Below, in pieces: positions 43,336 through 54,504 of a stretch of DNA of 64,000 nt. The DNA comes from Hortaea werneckii (lineage: Eukaryota > Ascomycota > Dothideomycetes > Mycosphaerellales > Teratosphaeriaceae): contig JBAOKB010000028.1 in the NCBI GenBank assembly GCA_037044905.1, positions 1-64,000 of the forward strand, read 5' to 3'. The notes beneath the pieces are model-generated. The model was not told the DNA's origin, ran no database searches, and saw only the letters and a program-made list of their open reading frames with translations. Within the stretch, counting starts at the first letter, position 1, and the number at the start of each line of letters is the position of its first letter. The position numbers were made by a program, and so were the translations under genes.

Positions 43336-46300
43336 ATGGCACCCATTGCAACGGCTGACCTTGAGAAGACCTCTTCGCGGTCATCGAACAATTCTGTGCT
43401 ACCTTCAGCAACAGCCGACAAGCGCTTAAAGGCACTTTGGTATGAACATGGAAATCCATACTCCGACAAGTAAGCAGGAGCGCCTTTCTTAGGAGAGAGC
43501 GATAAAGGTGCTAATAAGCTAGGTTCGCCAACCCATCCTTGATCAGTCTTCCGTCCTTGCTGGAATACAACGCAAGGACAAGAGGAGACGAAATTGGCTT
43601 TCTATGCCCCGATGAGAACACCTTTCGCAAAATCAGCTGGATCGAATTTAATGGCCTCGTGAAAGCTTTGGCAGCCTCTTATGCCGATTTTTTCCATGCA
43701 CAACTGGTGGCTGGCATCGCAGATGCAAAGCAACCTACAGTAGCCCTCCTGGGCGTCGGCCATACCTTCCAGTACTTTGCTACTCAGCTTGCTCTGGTTA
43801 GATTGGGGTTTCGAGTACTCTTATTAAGCCCAAGCAATGCCACTGCCGCTCGCGACCATCTCCTGTATGCTTGCAATGTCGTGGGCATTGTGGCAGAGGA
43901 GCAATTGCTTCAGACTGTTCAAGACCTGGATATGCCCGTGACGAAGTTATTATCCCGGCCGACAAAAGATGCGGTTTCTGAACAGACACATGCGCTTGCT
44001 TTTGTGCCCACCGACTTCTGGAACTCACATTCGTTCGTCATTCACAGCTCTGGTACGACCGGCCTACCAAAGCCTATCATCCACACCCATCGCAGCATGA
44101 TGCTCATTGCCCGCATGTACCGGCTTTTTCCAGAGTTTTACATCAGCAATTGGTACCTTGCGTTCCCACTGTAAGTCATCTTTCCGCCCTCTAGCCTGGA
44201 AAAAGTCCTAACAAGTCGAAGTTTCCACATTGCCGGCATATCAATAGCGCTCAGTGGTCTACCAAATGGCTTAGCGCTGACATTTCCGCCGATTAATTGG
44301 CCTCCAGCGCCGGGGAGCATTCTGTCAGCTTGGCGGGAGTTAGAGGCTATCGAGATGCCTGCCGATTGTTTGCATTGCGCTCCTGCTGTTATTGAGGACC
44401 TCTACGAATACATCAAGGACACAAGCGCAAAAGACTTTTCGCCTCTGACTCAACTGAAGGTGTTACAACCTGGTGGTGCTTCTCTTGCCCCCTCACTTCT
44501 GGAGAAGTTGGTGGAGCTGGGATGCAATGTCAAAACCACGTACGGTAGCACAGAGATTGGACCTCCCTGGAGGACAATGCCTCATACCAGGGATAACAGC
44601 CACTGCTACCGCGTCAAGAACCTATTTCCCGAAAACAAATTCCTCGAAATGCAACCAATCGGCAACGGTATTTTCGAGCCCGTTGTGTATAAAGGCTTTC
44701 CTCTGGCGGCGGAGCTGTGGCCATCAGAATCGTCCCCAAATCCCTACCGCACAAACGACCTCTTTGTTGAGGTTCCACCGGGAAGTGGGCTATTCACGCT
44801 TCAAGGACGCAAAGACGACTTATTGGTACATTCCAACGGAGAGAAGACCAACGCTCTCCCACTGCAGATGGCACTCGATGGCTGTCCACAGATACAAAAA
44901 GCGGCGGTCTTTGGGACCGGGAAACCTTGCACAGCCGCCATTATTCAGCCGTCTATTACTGCCAACGATCAACTGTCTTCGGATGAAGATATACTGGCGG
45001 CGGTCGAAGCTTGCAATCAGAGTCTGCCAAGCCATTCTCGAGTTCATCGATCTATGGTCCATATCCTGCGAGACGGGCTCGTATTACCTGTGACGCCCAA
45101 GGGCAGCGTCCGACGCAAGGAAGTAGAGTCTCTGTATAAGAAAGAGCTCGAAGGACTGTACAGAACATTAGAAGATGGCGGCCCAGAAAATGCCTTGAGA
45201 GAAGACGCTGAGAACCTATCGAACGGAGATTATGTGTTTCAAAGCGTCCTTAAAGCACTTCAAGTGGACAGTATCCCTCCAACAGCAAGTTTCTACAGCC
45301 TGGGACTGGATTCGCAGAAAGCCGTACGACTCCGTTCCTCACTGTTGAAGCGCTTCGGCAGATTTCCTCTCATGTACATCTTTGAGTATTCGACACTCGA
45401 ATCGTTGATTGAGAAGCTGTCAAGGCCCCAAGCGGAGCCCGCTGCCGATAGTCTGCGAGCGGCGCATCACCTTTGGATCCGGGGCACTATTGAGAAGTAT
45501 ACGCGAGAGATCGAAAGCTGGCCTTCCTTGGCTGAAAAGCGAGAGAAATCGATGGACGGCGATATTATCTATTTGACCGGAGCCACTGGCTCATTGGGCA
45601 ACGCTTTGCTCGAGTCATTCGTGGCTAACAGCCATGTTTCGAAGATATACTGCGCTATCAGGGGAAGCAAAGAGCGGCTTACCGACGCTCTCCGCGGTAG
45701 AGGATATGCCTCGTCAGTCTGGGACAGCCCCAAGATTGAGGTGGTCCCGTACGAAATGTCCGACTCACATCTTGGGCTAGAGTATCCAAAATACTCCAAC
45801 CTGGCTAAAGAAGTGACATTGGTCCTGCACAATGCTTGGAAGATGGACTTCAACACGCCGGTGCATGAGTTTGAGCAGGACTGTCTGCAAAGTGCAATGC
45901 ATCTGATGCGCTTCGCAAACACAGGCTCCTCAAAGACTTTTGCATTCTCTAGCTCAGTCGCAACCCATCTCGGTCCCGCAGCAGCCGGGAAAGAAGTGGC
46001 AGAAGCCGAAATGGCGAATAATCCGAATCTCGCCTTAGACACCGGGTACGCACAGAGCAAGTTCGTAGTTGAAATCCTGGCCCAATCTTTCGCGCGGCAT
46101 ACGGGTTTGCCGGTGGCAGTTCTTCGTATAGGCCAGCTATGCGGACACTCGAAGCTGGCGGCTTGGAATGAGACGGAGATGTTCCCGATTATGATCAAAA
46201 CCGGACTCCATCATCTCAAAGCCATGCCGAGATTGGAAGACCAGATGGTCGATTGGCTGCCGGTGGACATATGCGCGGCCTCTATCGATAACCTTCTCAC

Positions 46301-46685
46301 TGCGGCTCCACAGCCAAAGCCTTTTGACTCTGCGGATACAGCTGGCACTTCATTTGAAAGTCGTGTGCACAATCTGGTGAGCCCTAAAGTTCTACCTTGG
46401 GACAGTTTCCTGGATTTCTTGGCAGAGGCAGGGGCCATCGAGTTCGACCGACTTCCAATGAGCGAATGGGTCATCCGGCTTCAGTCGCTGAGCGAGAGTG
46501 GGACTGAGATTCCTGGAACCAGATTGCTCAGTTTCTTCCAAGACATGGCCAGTGGAGGCGACAATAGCGGCCCGGTCTCCTTCTCGACACAGAAGACTTG
46601 TAGACATGCTCCCGTGCTTGCCGATGCTGGTATGATCGACGTTCAGCTCATGAAGAGTTATTTGGAGAAGTGGTCAGCGGCTTAG
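43336..46685 (+). CDS. NRPS-like carboxylate reductase (A-T-R)
   Basis: Single-module enzyme of 1081 residues in three exons: 43336-43469, 43523-44170 and 44222-46685 (introns 53 and 51 nt). An AMP-forming adenylation domain fills about 30-530 (phosphate loop HSSGTTGLPKP about 218, TYGSTEIGPP, YRTNDLFVE, GRKDDLLVHSNGEK). A carrier domain follows, with the phosphopantetheine Ser near residue 625 (YSLGLDSQKAV). A C-terminal thioester reductase of the NAD(P)-binding short-chain type has TGATGSLGNALLE near 713 and the GYAQSKFVVE catalytic Tyr/Lys. Such enzymes activate a carboxylic acid, load it, and release it as aldehyde or alcohol; there is no condensation domain. Exon 1 starts at ATG 43336 and its splice gives SDKFANPSLISLP. 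Substrate is unknown. Confidence 0.92.
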
Positions 46686-46993
46686 GCTTAGATAAATATT
46701 AAAAAGTATATTGACAACTCGGTCATACGCTCTGTCAGCAGACCATCTTTATAGGCTTTTCTTTGACCCATCAATTTTTCTCAAAGATATTATACGTTAT
46801 GATTGGTGTTAAAGCTTCTCAATTCTAGTCGACGATCAGACTGAATGGCGACCCCCACTTTTCTTGCTCCGCGGCATCCATCAGCTTCTCGGACGACGTT
46901 TGATGCTGTCTGCCACTGCTCTTTATTCACCAAATCTCGGCTTGTAACAAGATAATAAGTATTGAGCAGTAAATTTCCATCAAATCTCGCATC
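46686..46993. other. Intergenic spacer
   Basis: 308 bases between two plus-strand genes, AT-richer than its surroundings. No feature is recognised. Confidence 0.35.
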
Positions 46994-47513
46994 ATGGCCG
47001 TCCCGTTCGTCCCACCTGGACATGCTCTAGCACGAACGGCAGATGACAGATCCATGACTGCCGCGCTTCGAGAACAGATCAAATGTATGAATTAAACAAG
47101 ACTTTCCTGTAACCACAGCCATGAAAATTGACAGAGAGTGTGCAGCAAATGCGGGTCTGCTCTTCCCTCACGGCGCTGCCGGCTCAACACAACTGTGCTA
47201 TGACATAGTCATGATGACAGTGACCGCAGACGAACACAATGTTCCATCAGAGAAACCTAAGTATCAAGCAGTTCTAACGTACAATCCCGGGGGATCCTTC
47301 AGACATGGAAGCATAGCTGCTCGGAGCGAGCCTCAGGATAGTGCAGTGGAGGCTTTGGAAAGCTTGCTCTATGTCACATCGGCAGCGCTTGAAAAGTACC
47401 AAGGCAATGTGGCGAGGGAAATGGGTAAGCCGGCTATGGTTTCCGGTGGTATGATTGACGAGAGTATTGTGTTCGGCAAGACCTGGAAGGAAGTGTTTGG
47501 TGGCAAGAAGTAG
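46994..47513 (+). CDS. Small protein of unknown function
   Basis: Predicted 152-residue protein from two exons (46994-47084, 47146-47513). I do not recognise the family. The N-terminus is MAVPFVPPGHALARTADD. The splice joins REQIK to SNAGLLFPHGAAGSTQLCYD. The middle contains two beta-like segments separated by a polar turn and then FRHGSIAAR, and the end is helical with a charged tail (FGKTWKEVFGGKK). It has no signal peptide or membrane segment. The intron (61 nt, GTATGA...GCAG) was chosen because a nearer AG would give an intron of only 34 nt and the next ones would create a stop. The gene follows the NRPS-like gene on the same strand, but nothing ties it to that pathway. Confidence 0.6.
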
Positions 47514-47711
47514 GAGGCTTAAAGAGTTGCAGAGATGCTGCAGGGCAGCGCATGGATGGAGACGTAATATCCAATAGTCAATTTCTGGTGATCTAAGATT
47601 TCTAGCTTGCGCAGGAAAATTAACGCAGCTCTATAATGATACCCAGATGTCCGTTATTCAAGACATGCAGGCTACATCTTTTCACGTCTTGTCATCCTCA
47701 TCCGCATCAAC

Positions 47712-48623
47712 TCAAAATGGCAAATCCATATCTTCGGCTCTCTCTTCTTGCTTTCCGCTCCCCAGTCCCTCCTGCTCACCGACTGCCTCTCTAATAAACG
47801 CAGCCAGAGCAGAAACGTACTGCTTCCCACTACTCGGCAAGAAATGGCCACCAGGATGATAGACCACCCTCTGCACCCCACCCTCCTTGCCCCGTCCCTG
47901 CACACAAGCATCCACTAACCTCAACGACCTCTCCTCGGAAACCACCGTGTCCACCGACCCAAGCACATGCAACACGGGCGTCTGTATCCTCGGCACATAA
48001 TAAGCCTGATAAAGCGGATTGGTACTAGCTCCAAACCCCGAGTAACTCACCGCGAACCGCAAAGGCGGATGGACGGCCTCCTCAATAAACCCAGAATCAT
48101 TGACAAACGAATCCGGATACCGCATGCCGCCTTTCGCCTGGGCCTGCTCAAACGCCTCCCGTCGGCCAGGCTCGAGTAGACTCGCCACCATCCCCGCCGC
48201 CGCCCCGCCCTGCGAGAACCCCAACGCCGCATCGAAGGGCCCTTCCTCCTTCAACACCTTCGCGATAGTCTCGAGCCCGTGCTCCATCCCCTCGTATGTA
48301 AAGGGCTCCGCGTCGCCTTTCCGTCTCCACCACCCATACGCTTCGATCCCATCATCCGTACCTTTCGTTGCCGACGCCCCGTCGACGTCGAACCCCGGGA
48401 TATCCGCCGGATCCAGTTTCAGCGGGGCAGTGGGGAAGACGAGTTCGAGACCCCCCGGGTACTGCTTCAGATGGCCCGGTTTAGGAGCTACGGGGAAATG
48501 CTTCTCGAGCGATTTCTTCAGCGCTTTGGTTTTGATTTCGAAGAGTCGTCCCGATTGCGTGTAGCCGTGGAGCATGAGGATCTTGAGTTTTCGGCCTCCC
48601 GCATCTCCGTTCGGCGCAGACAT
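47712..48623 (-). CDS. FSH1-type serine hydrolase
   Basis: Alpha/beta hydrolase of the FSH family (S. cerevisiae Fsh1-3 and the LovG group), 303 residues, intronless. The order is KILMLHGYTQSG at the oxyanion strand, nucleophile Ser137 in LGFSQGG, Asp225 in LGSVDTVVSE and His260 in YHPGGHFLP: a complete catalytic triad. An acidic C-terminal tail ends EDMDLPF. Substrates of most FSH proteins are unknown; LovG releases a polyketide from its synthase. The start MSAPNGD was chosen, but the frame stays open to an ATG at 48791. The extra 56 residues are rich in Arg, His and Ser and have no acids, so a second, mitochondrial form is possible. The gene lies between a small unknown gene and a carboxylesterase. 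Confidence 0.9.
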   Translation of the reverse strand: MSAPNGDAGGRKLKILMLHGYTQSGRLFEIKTKALKKSLEKHFPVAPKPGHLKQYPGGLELVFPTAPLKLDPADIPGFDVDGASATKGTDDGIEAYGWWRRKGDAEPFTYEGMEHGLETIAKVLKEEGPFDAALGFSQGGAAAGMVASLLEPGRREAFEQAQAKGGMRYPDSFVNDSGFIEEAVHPPLRFAVSYSGFGASTNPLYQAYYVPRIQTPVLHVLGSVDTVVSEERSLRLVDACVQGRGKEGGVQRVVYHPGGHFLPSSGKQYVSALAAFIREAVGEQEGLGSGKQEERAEDMDLPF

Positions 48624-49231
48624 TGTCTTCACGACTGGGATGTTCGGGTGAAAGGTGTGTGAATGGGTTGGGCTGTGGCTGACGTTTCTCCGTGATGGGC
48701 TGAAATGTGGCGAAAGCCTGACCAGATGCCGATGGAGGTGGGGGGACGATGTGGATTTAACCGCTCTAGATGTCAATCTACCGCATAGCATTTGTCAGGC
48801 GTAATCAAGCCTGGCTCAACACTTAAAAGAGCGGCAAAGCAATGTTTCCAGAAAGGGAGAGGGAAAGATCACGGAACAGCTGCTGATAAAGCAGAATTGT
48901 CCGGGTTCAGTGGAAGCGAAATGCGGAGTGAAGTTGAGCGAAGCTTCCTGGACGGCAATATTTCGGAATGCTTACCATTGCCAGTGTTGGGACTGACTGC
49001 ACGCACGAATAAAATAATAAAACGGGATACGGTGGAAACTTCAAGAGTATATTTAGATTCATGACCCAGCAGTATCGACTCCACAGCAGCAAAGAGATGA
49101 AATTAATTTTGGAAAGGGGAAAAAAATGCCATTTCCACCACAATGTCCGGGGCAAGGAACGGGAATTGGAACAGGGTGGAACCTGTCATTTCCCATGGCT
49201 CGTGAACATTACTAGAATATAAGAAAAGCCA
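48624..49231. other. Intergenic region upstream of the FSH hydrolase
   Basis: 608 bases between the FSH start and the carboxylesterase stop, both minus strand. Its left part may be coding if the upstream ATG at 48791 is used. No other feature is seen. Confidence 0.4.
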
Positions 49232-50967
49232 TCAAGCCAACAACTCCCTCGAAACACTATTAATAAACGCAATCCCCTCCTGCCGCCACGTATCCGGCTC
49301 GACCCAACTCCCATTCGCATTGAGCACCAGATTCGTTGGGTGATCAAGCTCATACCGGGGCCAGAAGGGCAGACCTGTAACATTTCCTCCATCACCAGCA
49401 TTCGCGCCCTCCGCCCCATTCGGCTGCCCCTCGGCCACAAACGAAGCATACGCCCTCCCAATCCCGCGACTCAACTCCCGGTAATTCTCAAACTCCGGCA
49501 ACGGCCCCAATGCACCGGAGATATTCTGAAAAGAGAAAACCACATTATCGAAGTGCTTAGCACCAATAGGCGGGGTAGTGTTATTCCACAGCGGGGTATC
49601 GAAACGGTACGAAAAAACGTTCGTGACGCCGCCCGCGACAAACTCCCGCGCCGTCTTGCGCCGCTGCGCGATCATGACCAGGTCGCCGCCGATGGCGGCG
49701 TCGCGGCGCCATTGGGCGCCGAGGGAGGGGTAGGTGGAGTTGGAGGGGTCGCCGTAGGGGACGCCTTGGGAGGGGATGGCGGGGTAGAGGGCCAGGAGCG
49801 TGCGGATCGAGGGCGGGGAGAGCTCGTAGTTGCGCCAGTAGAGGAGGTTGTGGAAGATGGCGGTGGCGTTGTCCAGGCCGTGGGTCGAGAAGGAGATGCC
49901 TTCGTCGGTGTTGGCGCCGATGAGGAGGGGGACGCGGATGAAGTTGCCGCTGGCGGCGAGTTGGGAGGGGTAGGCGGTTAGGAAGGTGCCGTCGACGATG
50001 GGATTCCAGACTACGGTGTAGTTGGAGTGGAAGAGCTGTTCGGAGGTGAGGTTGCGGAGGCAGGCGAGGGCTTCGGTGTGTGCGGTGGCGTATTGTCCGC
50101 TGCCGCCGTCGTAGCAGCCGACGGTGCGGGTGAGGTTTTCAAACGCTGAGGTGTAGAAGGGGATGGGGTTGAGGCTGGCGCCGACGGGACCGCCGGATTC
50201 CAGGATCGCGGAGCTGAAGAGGCCATCGTCGCGCCCGCCGAAGGAGTGCATGTGGAGACCTATGCTTTGGGCGCCGGCGCTTTCGCCCCAGACGGTGACT
50301 TTCCTTGGGTTGCCACCGAATGCGGCGATGTTCTCTTGGACCCACATCATAGCCATGCGTTGGTCGAGCAAGCCAGCATTGGAGGAGCCCTCATTCAGGA
50401 TAGCGGGGTTCTGAAGAAATCCCCAGACTCCAAGTCGGTAGTTGATGCTGACACCGATAAAGGGTTGGCCTGATTCGGAAGCCGTGTTGACAATACCTGA
50501 CAGGTTGTACTGGGGATCAGCGGAGGAGCCGGCGTACAGGCCTCCGCCGTAGATCCACATGAGGACGGGAAGGGACTGATTGTCGTAACCGGATGGGCGG
50601 ACAACTGAAAGATAATGAATTTAGTTTCGTGTCCGGTAAGACAATTGTAGTGATGCAGCGTACCGTTTAGAGTCAGGCAATCTTCGCTCAAGTTGAAGTT
50701 GCTTTTATATTGATAGCAACTGTAACCGTATTCCGTGGCGTCCCTCGTGCCATTCCATTTCTCTTCGATAGATTGCGGCCAGCGAAAACGTAGGTCGCCG
50801 AGTGGCGGTTGGGCGTATGGGATTCCCAGGAAGAAGTCTTGATCCCACTGTTCATTGTGGCGGCCTTGGAGAGTGCCATTTTTGACAGTGACGGTGGGAG
50901 GGGTAGAAGCAGCATCGATCGCAGAAAAGAGGAGTACGCTCGAGGCGAAGAATTGCAAGAAATACAT
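49232..50967 (-). CDS. Secreted type-B carboxylesterase / lipase
   Basis: Extracellular ester hydrolase of the carboxylesterase type-B family (cholinesterase-like; includes Candida-type lipases). Two exons are read, 50967-50664 and 50604-49232 (558 residues); the 59-nt intron follows the conserved EDCLTLN motif. A signal peptide is clear (MYFLQFFASSVLLFSAIDA). Landmarks are FLGIPYAQPPLGDLRF, EDCLTLNVVRP, the oxyanion hole IYGGGLYAGS, and nucleophile Ser210 in VWGESAGAQS. The acid is probably in GANTDEG and the His in IGAKHFDNVVF. About a dozen N-glycosylation sequons occur. Substrate range cannot be told. The start was set at MYFLQ; an upstream in-frame ATG at 51057 would place the signal peptide inside the protein. 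Confidence 0.92.
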
Positions 50968-51472
50968 CCTGACAGGCAGGCCGCTTCGGGAGGCCGAGAG
51001 GAAGCAATGGCCAAGGGACGGTAGGACGCAGATGGGGAAGAAGAAAAAGAAGAACAAATATCCTTACCATGCCAGGCACGCGGCGTTCTACATGTGCATC
51101 CGGCCATCACGATATTGCAGCTGTCTTCTCCTCACCATGGTGCAGCAGACGGAATTCTAATTGTCCGTCCTGCCAAGCGGCAATGATGTACAGGCACGAG
51201 AGGGAGAAGCTGGGGAGAAGCTGGTGGTGCAGCAGAAGCGGAGGTGAAAGCCCATGCCGAGTCGCGCTACTTCCGTTCCAGGCAAGTCAATCAGCGTTCG
51301 AAGCACAGACGTCGATGCGGTCATCGGTGGTAGTGGAAGTGAACTTCATCATCAGTACGTGGGAAGAGAGCACCGGTCCACTGTATAACCCCAACACCCC
51401 CCTGGCAAGCGTCGCGTCGCGTCGGAGCGGTGTCGCGGAGCTTTGAGTGAATAAGCAGCGGTGGTGGTGGAA
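50968..51472. promoter_or_regulatory. Divergent promoter, carboxylesterase and ABC1-kinase gene
   Basis: 505 bases separate opposite start codons and are likely to include both promoters. No distinct motif is recognised. Confidence 0.4.
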
Positions 51473-53572
51473 ATGCTCCGCTTGTTGTCGCCGCCAGGAT
51501 GCGGACGAGGCGCAACTCGCATTGTGAGGCTTCACTCTGCCACCTCTTCCCGCGCTGCCGGCAAAGTCGAAGGACGACACTACACCAACAATGCGATCGA
51601 TAGTCGAACATCACGTGCCAGTGTCTTCCTGCCTACACGACGAACCCACGGCCCTTCGCTTCGGTCGCCGGCACCTGCGCCGCCCCGCCGACTGCAATCC
51701 GGCTTCCAACCCGCCCGCCTTCCCTCCCCCGAATCGCTCGGCAAACCATCGCAAGCCAAAGACTACCGCCGCACACGGAAATGGCTGCGCCGGGTCGTGC
51801 GGCTCTCCATCGCCCTCGCCATCCTCTACGCCATCGATACCCGGGTCTACGACGCCTGTCTGACCCGTAGCATCCGGACCTTCGCCACGGGTCTGCTTAT
51901 CGCGGTGGACTACAAGCTCAATTTCCGGCCGGATCCATGGATCGGCGACAGCGTAGCCGACGTACATAGTCGCAGTGCCCAGCGCGTATTCGATCTGCTC
52001 CGTGAGAATGGCGGGCTGTATCTCAAGATCGGCCAGGCTATCGCCATGCAGAGCGCCATCCTGCCGCCCGAGTTCCAGAAGATGTTCGCGCGCATGTTTG
52101 ACGATGCGCCGCAGAATGGATGGCGCGAGGTGGAGAAGGTGATCCGTGAGGATTTCGGTGGGAAGAGTGTCGAGGATGTGTTTGGTGTTAGTTTCGACGG
52201 CGACACGACAAAAGGCATTATGGAGCGGACTGCTCGCGCCTCCGCCAGTGTCGCTCAAGTCCACTGGGCTCGTCTGCAAGATGGTCGCGAGGTGGCGATC
52301 AAAGTCCAGAAGCGGGAGATTGCCCGCCAAGTCGGTTGGGATCTGTGGGCCTTCAGAGTGGTCACGCGAGTCTACACCTGGTGGTTCGACCTCCCTCTCT
52401 ACCATCTAGTCCCGTACATTTCGGAGCGTTTAATGCTGGAGACGGACTTCCAGAACGAAGCCAACAATTCGGCCAAGATGAAAGAGCTCATCGCATCGGA
52501 ACCCCGACTACGAGGCCGTGTCTACATACCCCAAGTCTACCACGATATGTCAAGCAAACGCATCATGACCGCCGAATGGATCGAAGGCGTTCGGTTATGG
52601 GACAAAGAAAGCCTCACCAACTCCTGGCACGGCGGATGGCGGAAAGGCTCACCAGGAGCCGGCGGAAGACCTCTTGACCCACCACCACCCAGCGTAACCA
52701 CCAGCATCCCCAAAAACCACCCGGACTCGGAAAAACTCAAACCCACCCGCAACTCCTGGCGCGGACCCGGCGGAAACGGCGGACTCGGACTCAGCCTCCG
52801 GCCCGTAATGCAAACCATGACCGACCTCTTCTCGGCGCAGATGTTCCTGTGGGGGATCGTACACTGCGACCCACACCCGGGCAACATCTTCATCCGCCGC
52901 CTCCCCTCCGGCAAACCCGAACTCGTCCTAATCGACCACGGCCTCTACATAACCATGACGCCCAAATTCCGGCACGAATACGCCCTCTTCTGGCGCAGCC
53001 TAATGACCTTCGACAACGCCACCATATCCCGCATCACTAAGGACGAATGGGGGATCTCGGCGCCGGACATCTTCGCGAGCGCCACCCTCATGAAACCCTA
53101 CGAAGGCGGGGACGGCAAAACGCTCTCAGAGATAAAATCCATGTCTCAAAAAGAACAGCGCGTCCGACAATTCGAAATGCAGCAGAAGATGCGCAAGGGC
53201 ATCCGCGATATCCTGTCCCAGCAGGAGAAATTCCCCCAGGAACTCATCTTCATCGGACGGAACCTGCGCATCGTGCAAGGGAATAACCAGTTCCTGGGAT
53301 CCCCCATCAACCGGATCAAGATCACGGGGACCTGGGCCTCAAGGGCGTTGGCTGAGGAGCCCGCACATTCGGTTTGGGAGCGGTGGCGGGAGTATGGACG
53401 CCATGTGTTGTTTCGCGTCGTGTTGATCAGTACCGATTTTTACTTTTGGTGGAGTAAAGTGAAGCAGGTCCTGGGGAGGGGTGGCGGGATGGATGATGAT
53501 CTCGAGGAGAATATGCGGAAGATGGCGAGTGGGATGGGGGTTGAGTTGCAGCATGGCGTGTTTGATGGATGA
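51473..53572 (+). CDS. ABC1/ADCK (UbiB) kinase-like mitochondrial protein, Mcp2-like
   Basis: Intronless 699-residue protein of the ABC1/UbiB atypical kinase family, closest in pattern to the ADCK1/ADCK5 and yeast Mcp2 branch, which affects mitochondrial lipid and coenzyme Q homeostasis. An Arg/Ser-rich presequence and a helix (RRVVRLSIALAILYAIDTRV) precede the kinase-like core. Motifs are the family KxGQ signature (GGLYLKIGQAIAMQ), the ATP-site Lys in VAIKVQK, ERLMLETDFQNEANN, the HCDPHPGNIF catalytic loop and the metal-binding LIDHG. An insert of about 60 residues rich in Gly, Pro and Asn (WRKGSPGAG to LSLRPVMQT) lies between the lobes. The start chosen is the ATG at 51473; the open frame begins at upstream GTG codons. 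Confidence 0.9.
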   Translation: MLRLLSPPGCGRGATRIVRLHSATSSRAAGKVEGRHYTNNAIDSRTSRASVFLPTRRTHGPSLRSPAPAPPRRLQSGFQPARLPSPESLGKPSQAKDYRRTRKWLRRVVRLSIALAILYAIDTRVYDACLTRSIRTFATGLLIAVDYKLNFRPDPWIGDSVADVHSRSAQRVFDLLRENGGLYLKIGQAIAMQSAILPPEFQKMFARMFDDAPQNGWREVEKVIREDFGGKSVEDVFGVSFDGDTTKGIMERTARASASVAQVHWARLQDGREVAIKVQKREIARQVGWDLWAFRVVTRVYTWWFDLPLYHLVPYISERLMLETDFQNEANNSAKMKELIASEPRLRGRVYIPQVYHDMSSKRIMTAEWIEGVRLWDKESLTNSWHGGWRKGSPGAGGRPLDPPPPSVTTSIPKNHPDSEKLKPTRNSWRGPGGNGGLGLSLRPVMQTMTDLFSAQMFLWGIVHCDPHPGNIFIRRLPSGKPELVLIDHGLYITMTPKFRHEYALFWRSLMTFDNATISRITKDEWGISAPDIFASATLMKPYEGGDGKTLSEIKSMSQKEQRVRQFEMQQKMRKGIRDILSQQEKFPQELIFIGRNLRIVQGNNQFLGSPINRIKITGTWASRALAEEPAHSVWERWREYGRHVLFRVVLISTDFYFWWSKVKQVLGRGGGMDDDLEENMRKMASGMGVELQHGVFDG

Positions 53573-54313
53573 GGGAATCTTGTTTTTTTTTTTTTCTTTT
53601 TTTTTCTTTCTTCCGGGGGTTTTGTGATTATTTATTAGATGGGCCCCCACCTACTACTTATACTCTATTTCTGCACCTTTTTTTTTTTTTGTTTTCCTTT
53701 TCCTTCACTCTTCTTTCTCATTTTCCATCTTCAGTTCCGAGACGTTAAGAAACAAGAAATTTTTCCCTTCTGATCACAACACCCCGCGGACGACCCCCCT
53801 CCTCCCCCCCCCTCCCTACACCCACCGTTCCCTTCTAGCTCTCCTCTCGCTCCTCTAAATCGCCTACTTTCCTTCACCTACCCTTATCCCCTCGCTTTCC
53901 CTCTTACTGCCCTTCTTACACCTTCCTTATCTACTAAGGGTAAGGGGAAATAGGGGGGAGGAAAGTAGTAAAGGTAGAAAGGAAGAGATGGATATGATAG
54001 ATACATAGAGCGCTTTAGGGGGGTAAAGGGCGGTAAAGGGAAGCTTAAATTGGATTGAAAAGGGGATGTATTTTGGCAAAAGAGAGGATTCCGGGGGATT
54101 TCCCTAGCCTAGCTATAGCGTAAGGAAAAGGCGGTAGCCAGGGGAAAAAGGAAAAACCCAGGCTCGAGTTTCGTTTCCCCAATTTCCAAAGGGAACAGAA
54201 GAAGAACGTAGGCTTTCGGAGGAGGAAAAAAGGGCGAAGAGAGACCAAGGCACCAACTCCGATCCTGTTCCTGTTTCCCGTTTCCCCGTTCCTAGAAAGG
54301 AGAGGGGGGTGGA

Positions 54314-54348
<35 letters not shown>

Positions 54349-54504
54349 CAGGATTTCTTCGTTTCGTCTTCCTATCCTCCCTCCCTCCCTCCCTCCCTCC
54401 TCTCTCTCTCTCTCTCCGTTCTCTCCTACAACTCCATCATCTTCCACCAAAGTCCTCAGTGGTTTACCTAAGGTGTTTGTTTTTTTTTTTTTTCCTTTTC
54501 TTTT
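53573..54504. other. Microsatellite-rich gene-free region
   Basis: This 0.93-kb region contains several T runs, the 42-base C run at 54316-54357, CTCC repeats at about 54371-54400 followed by CT repeats, and G/A-rich stretches. It is the shared 3' flank of two convergent genes. No gene is supported. Confidence 0.5.
54316..54357. repeat. Poly-C homopolymer, 42 bases
   Basis: An uninterrupted run of 42 C on the plus strand, 148 bases from the end of the Rds2/AcuM-like coding sequence. The assembled length may not be exact. Confidence 0.9.

Noticed and set aside
43539..44174. Start of the NRPS-like protein at the open-frame edge (TTG)
   Set aside because: An upstream ATG exon (43336-43469) joins by a good intron and gives a natural N-terminus.
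47085..47118. 34-nt intron in the small unknown gene
   Set aside because: It is below the usual fungal minimum; the 61-nt intron ending at 47145 keeps the frame and has a proper branch region.
49340..49981. 213-codon plus-strand open frame, Gly/Val/Glu-rich
   Set aside because: It is the antisense shadow of the carboxylesterase exon.
51611..52405. 264-codon minus-strand open frame
   Set aside because: It is antisense to the ABC1-kinase gene, in a GC-rich coding region where long antisense frames are common, with no motifs.
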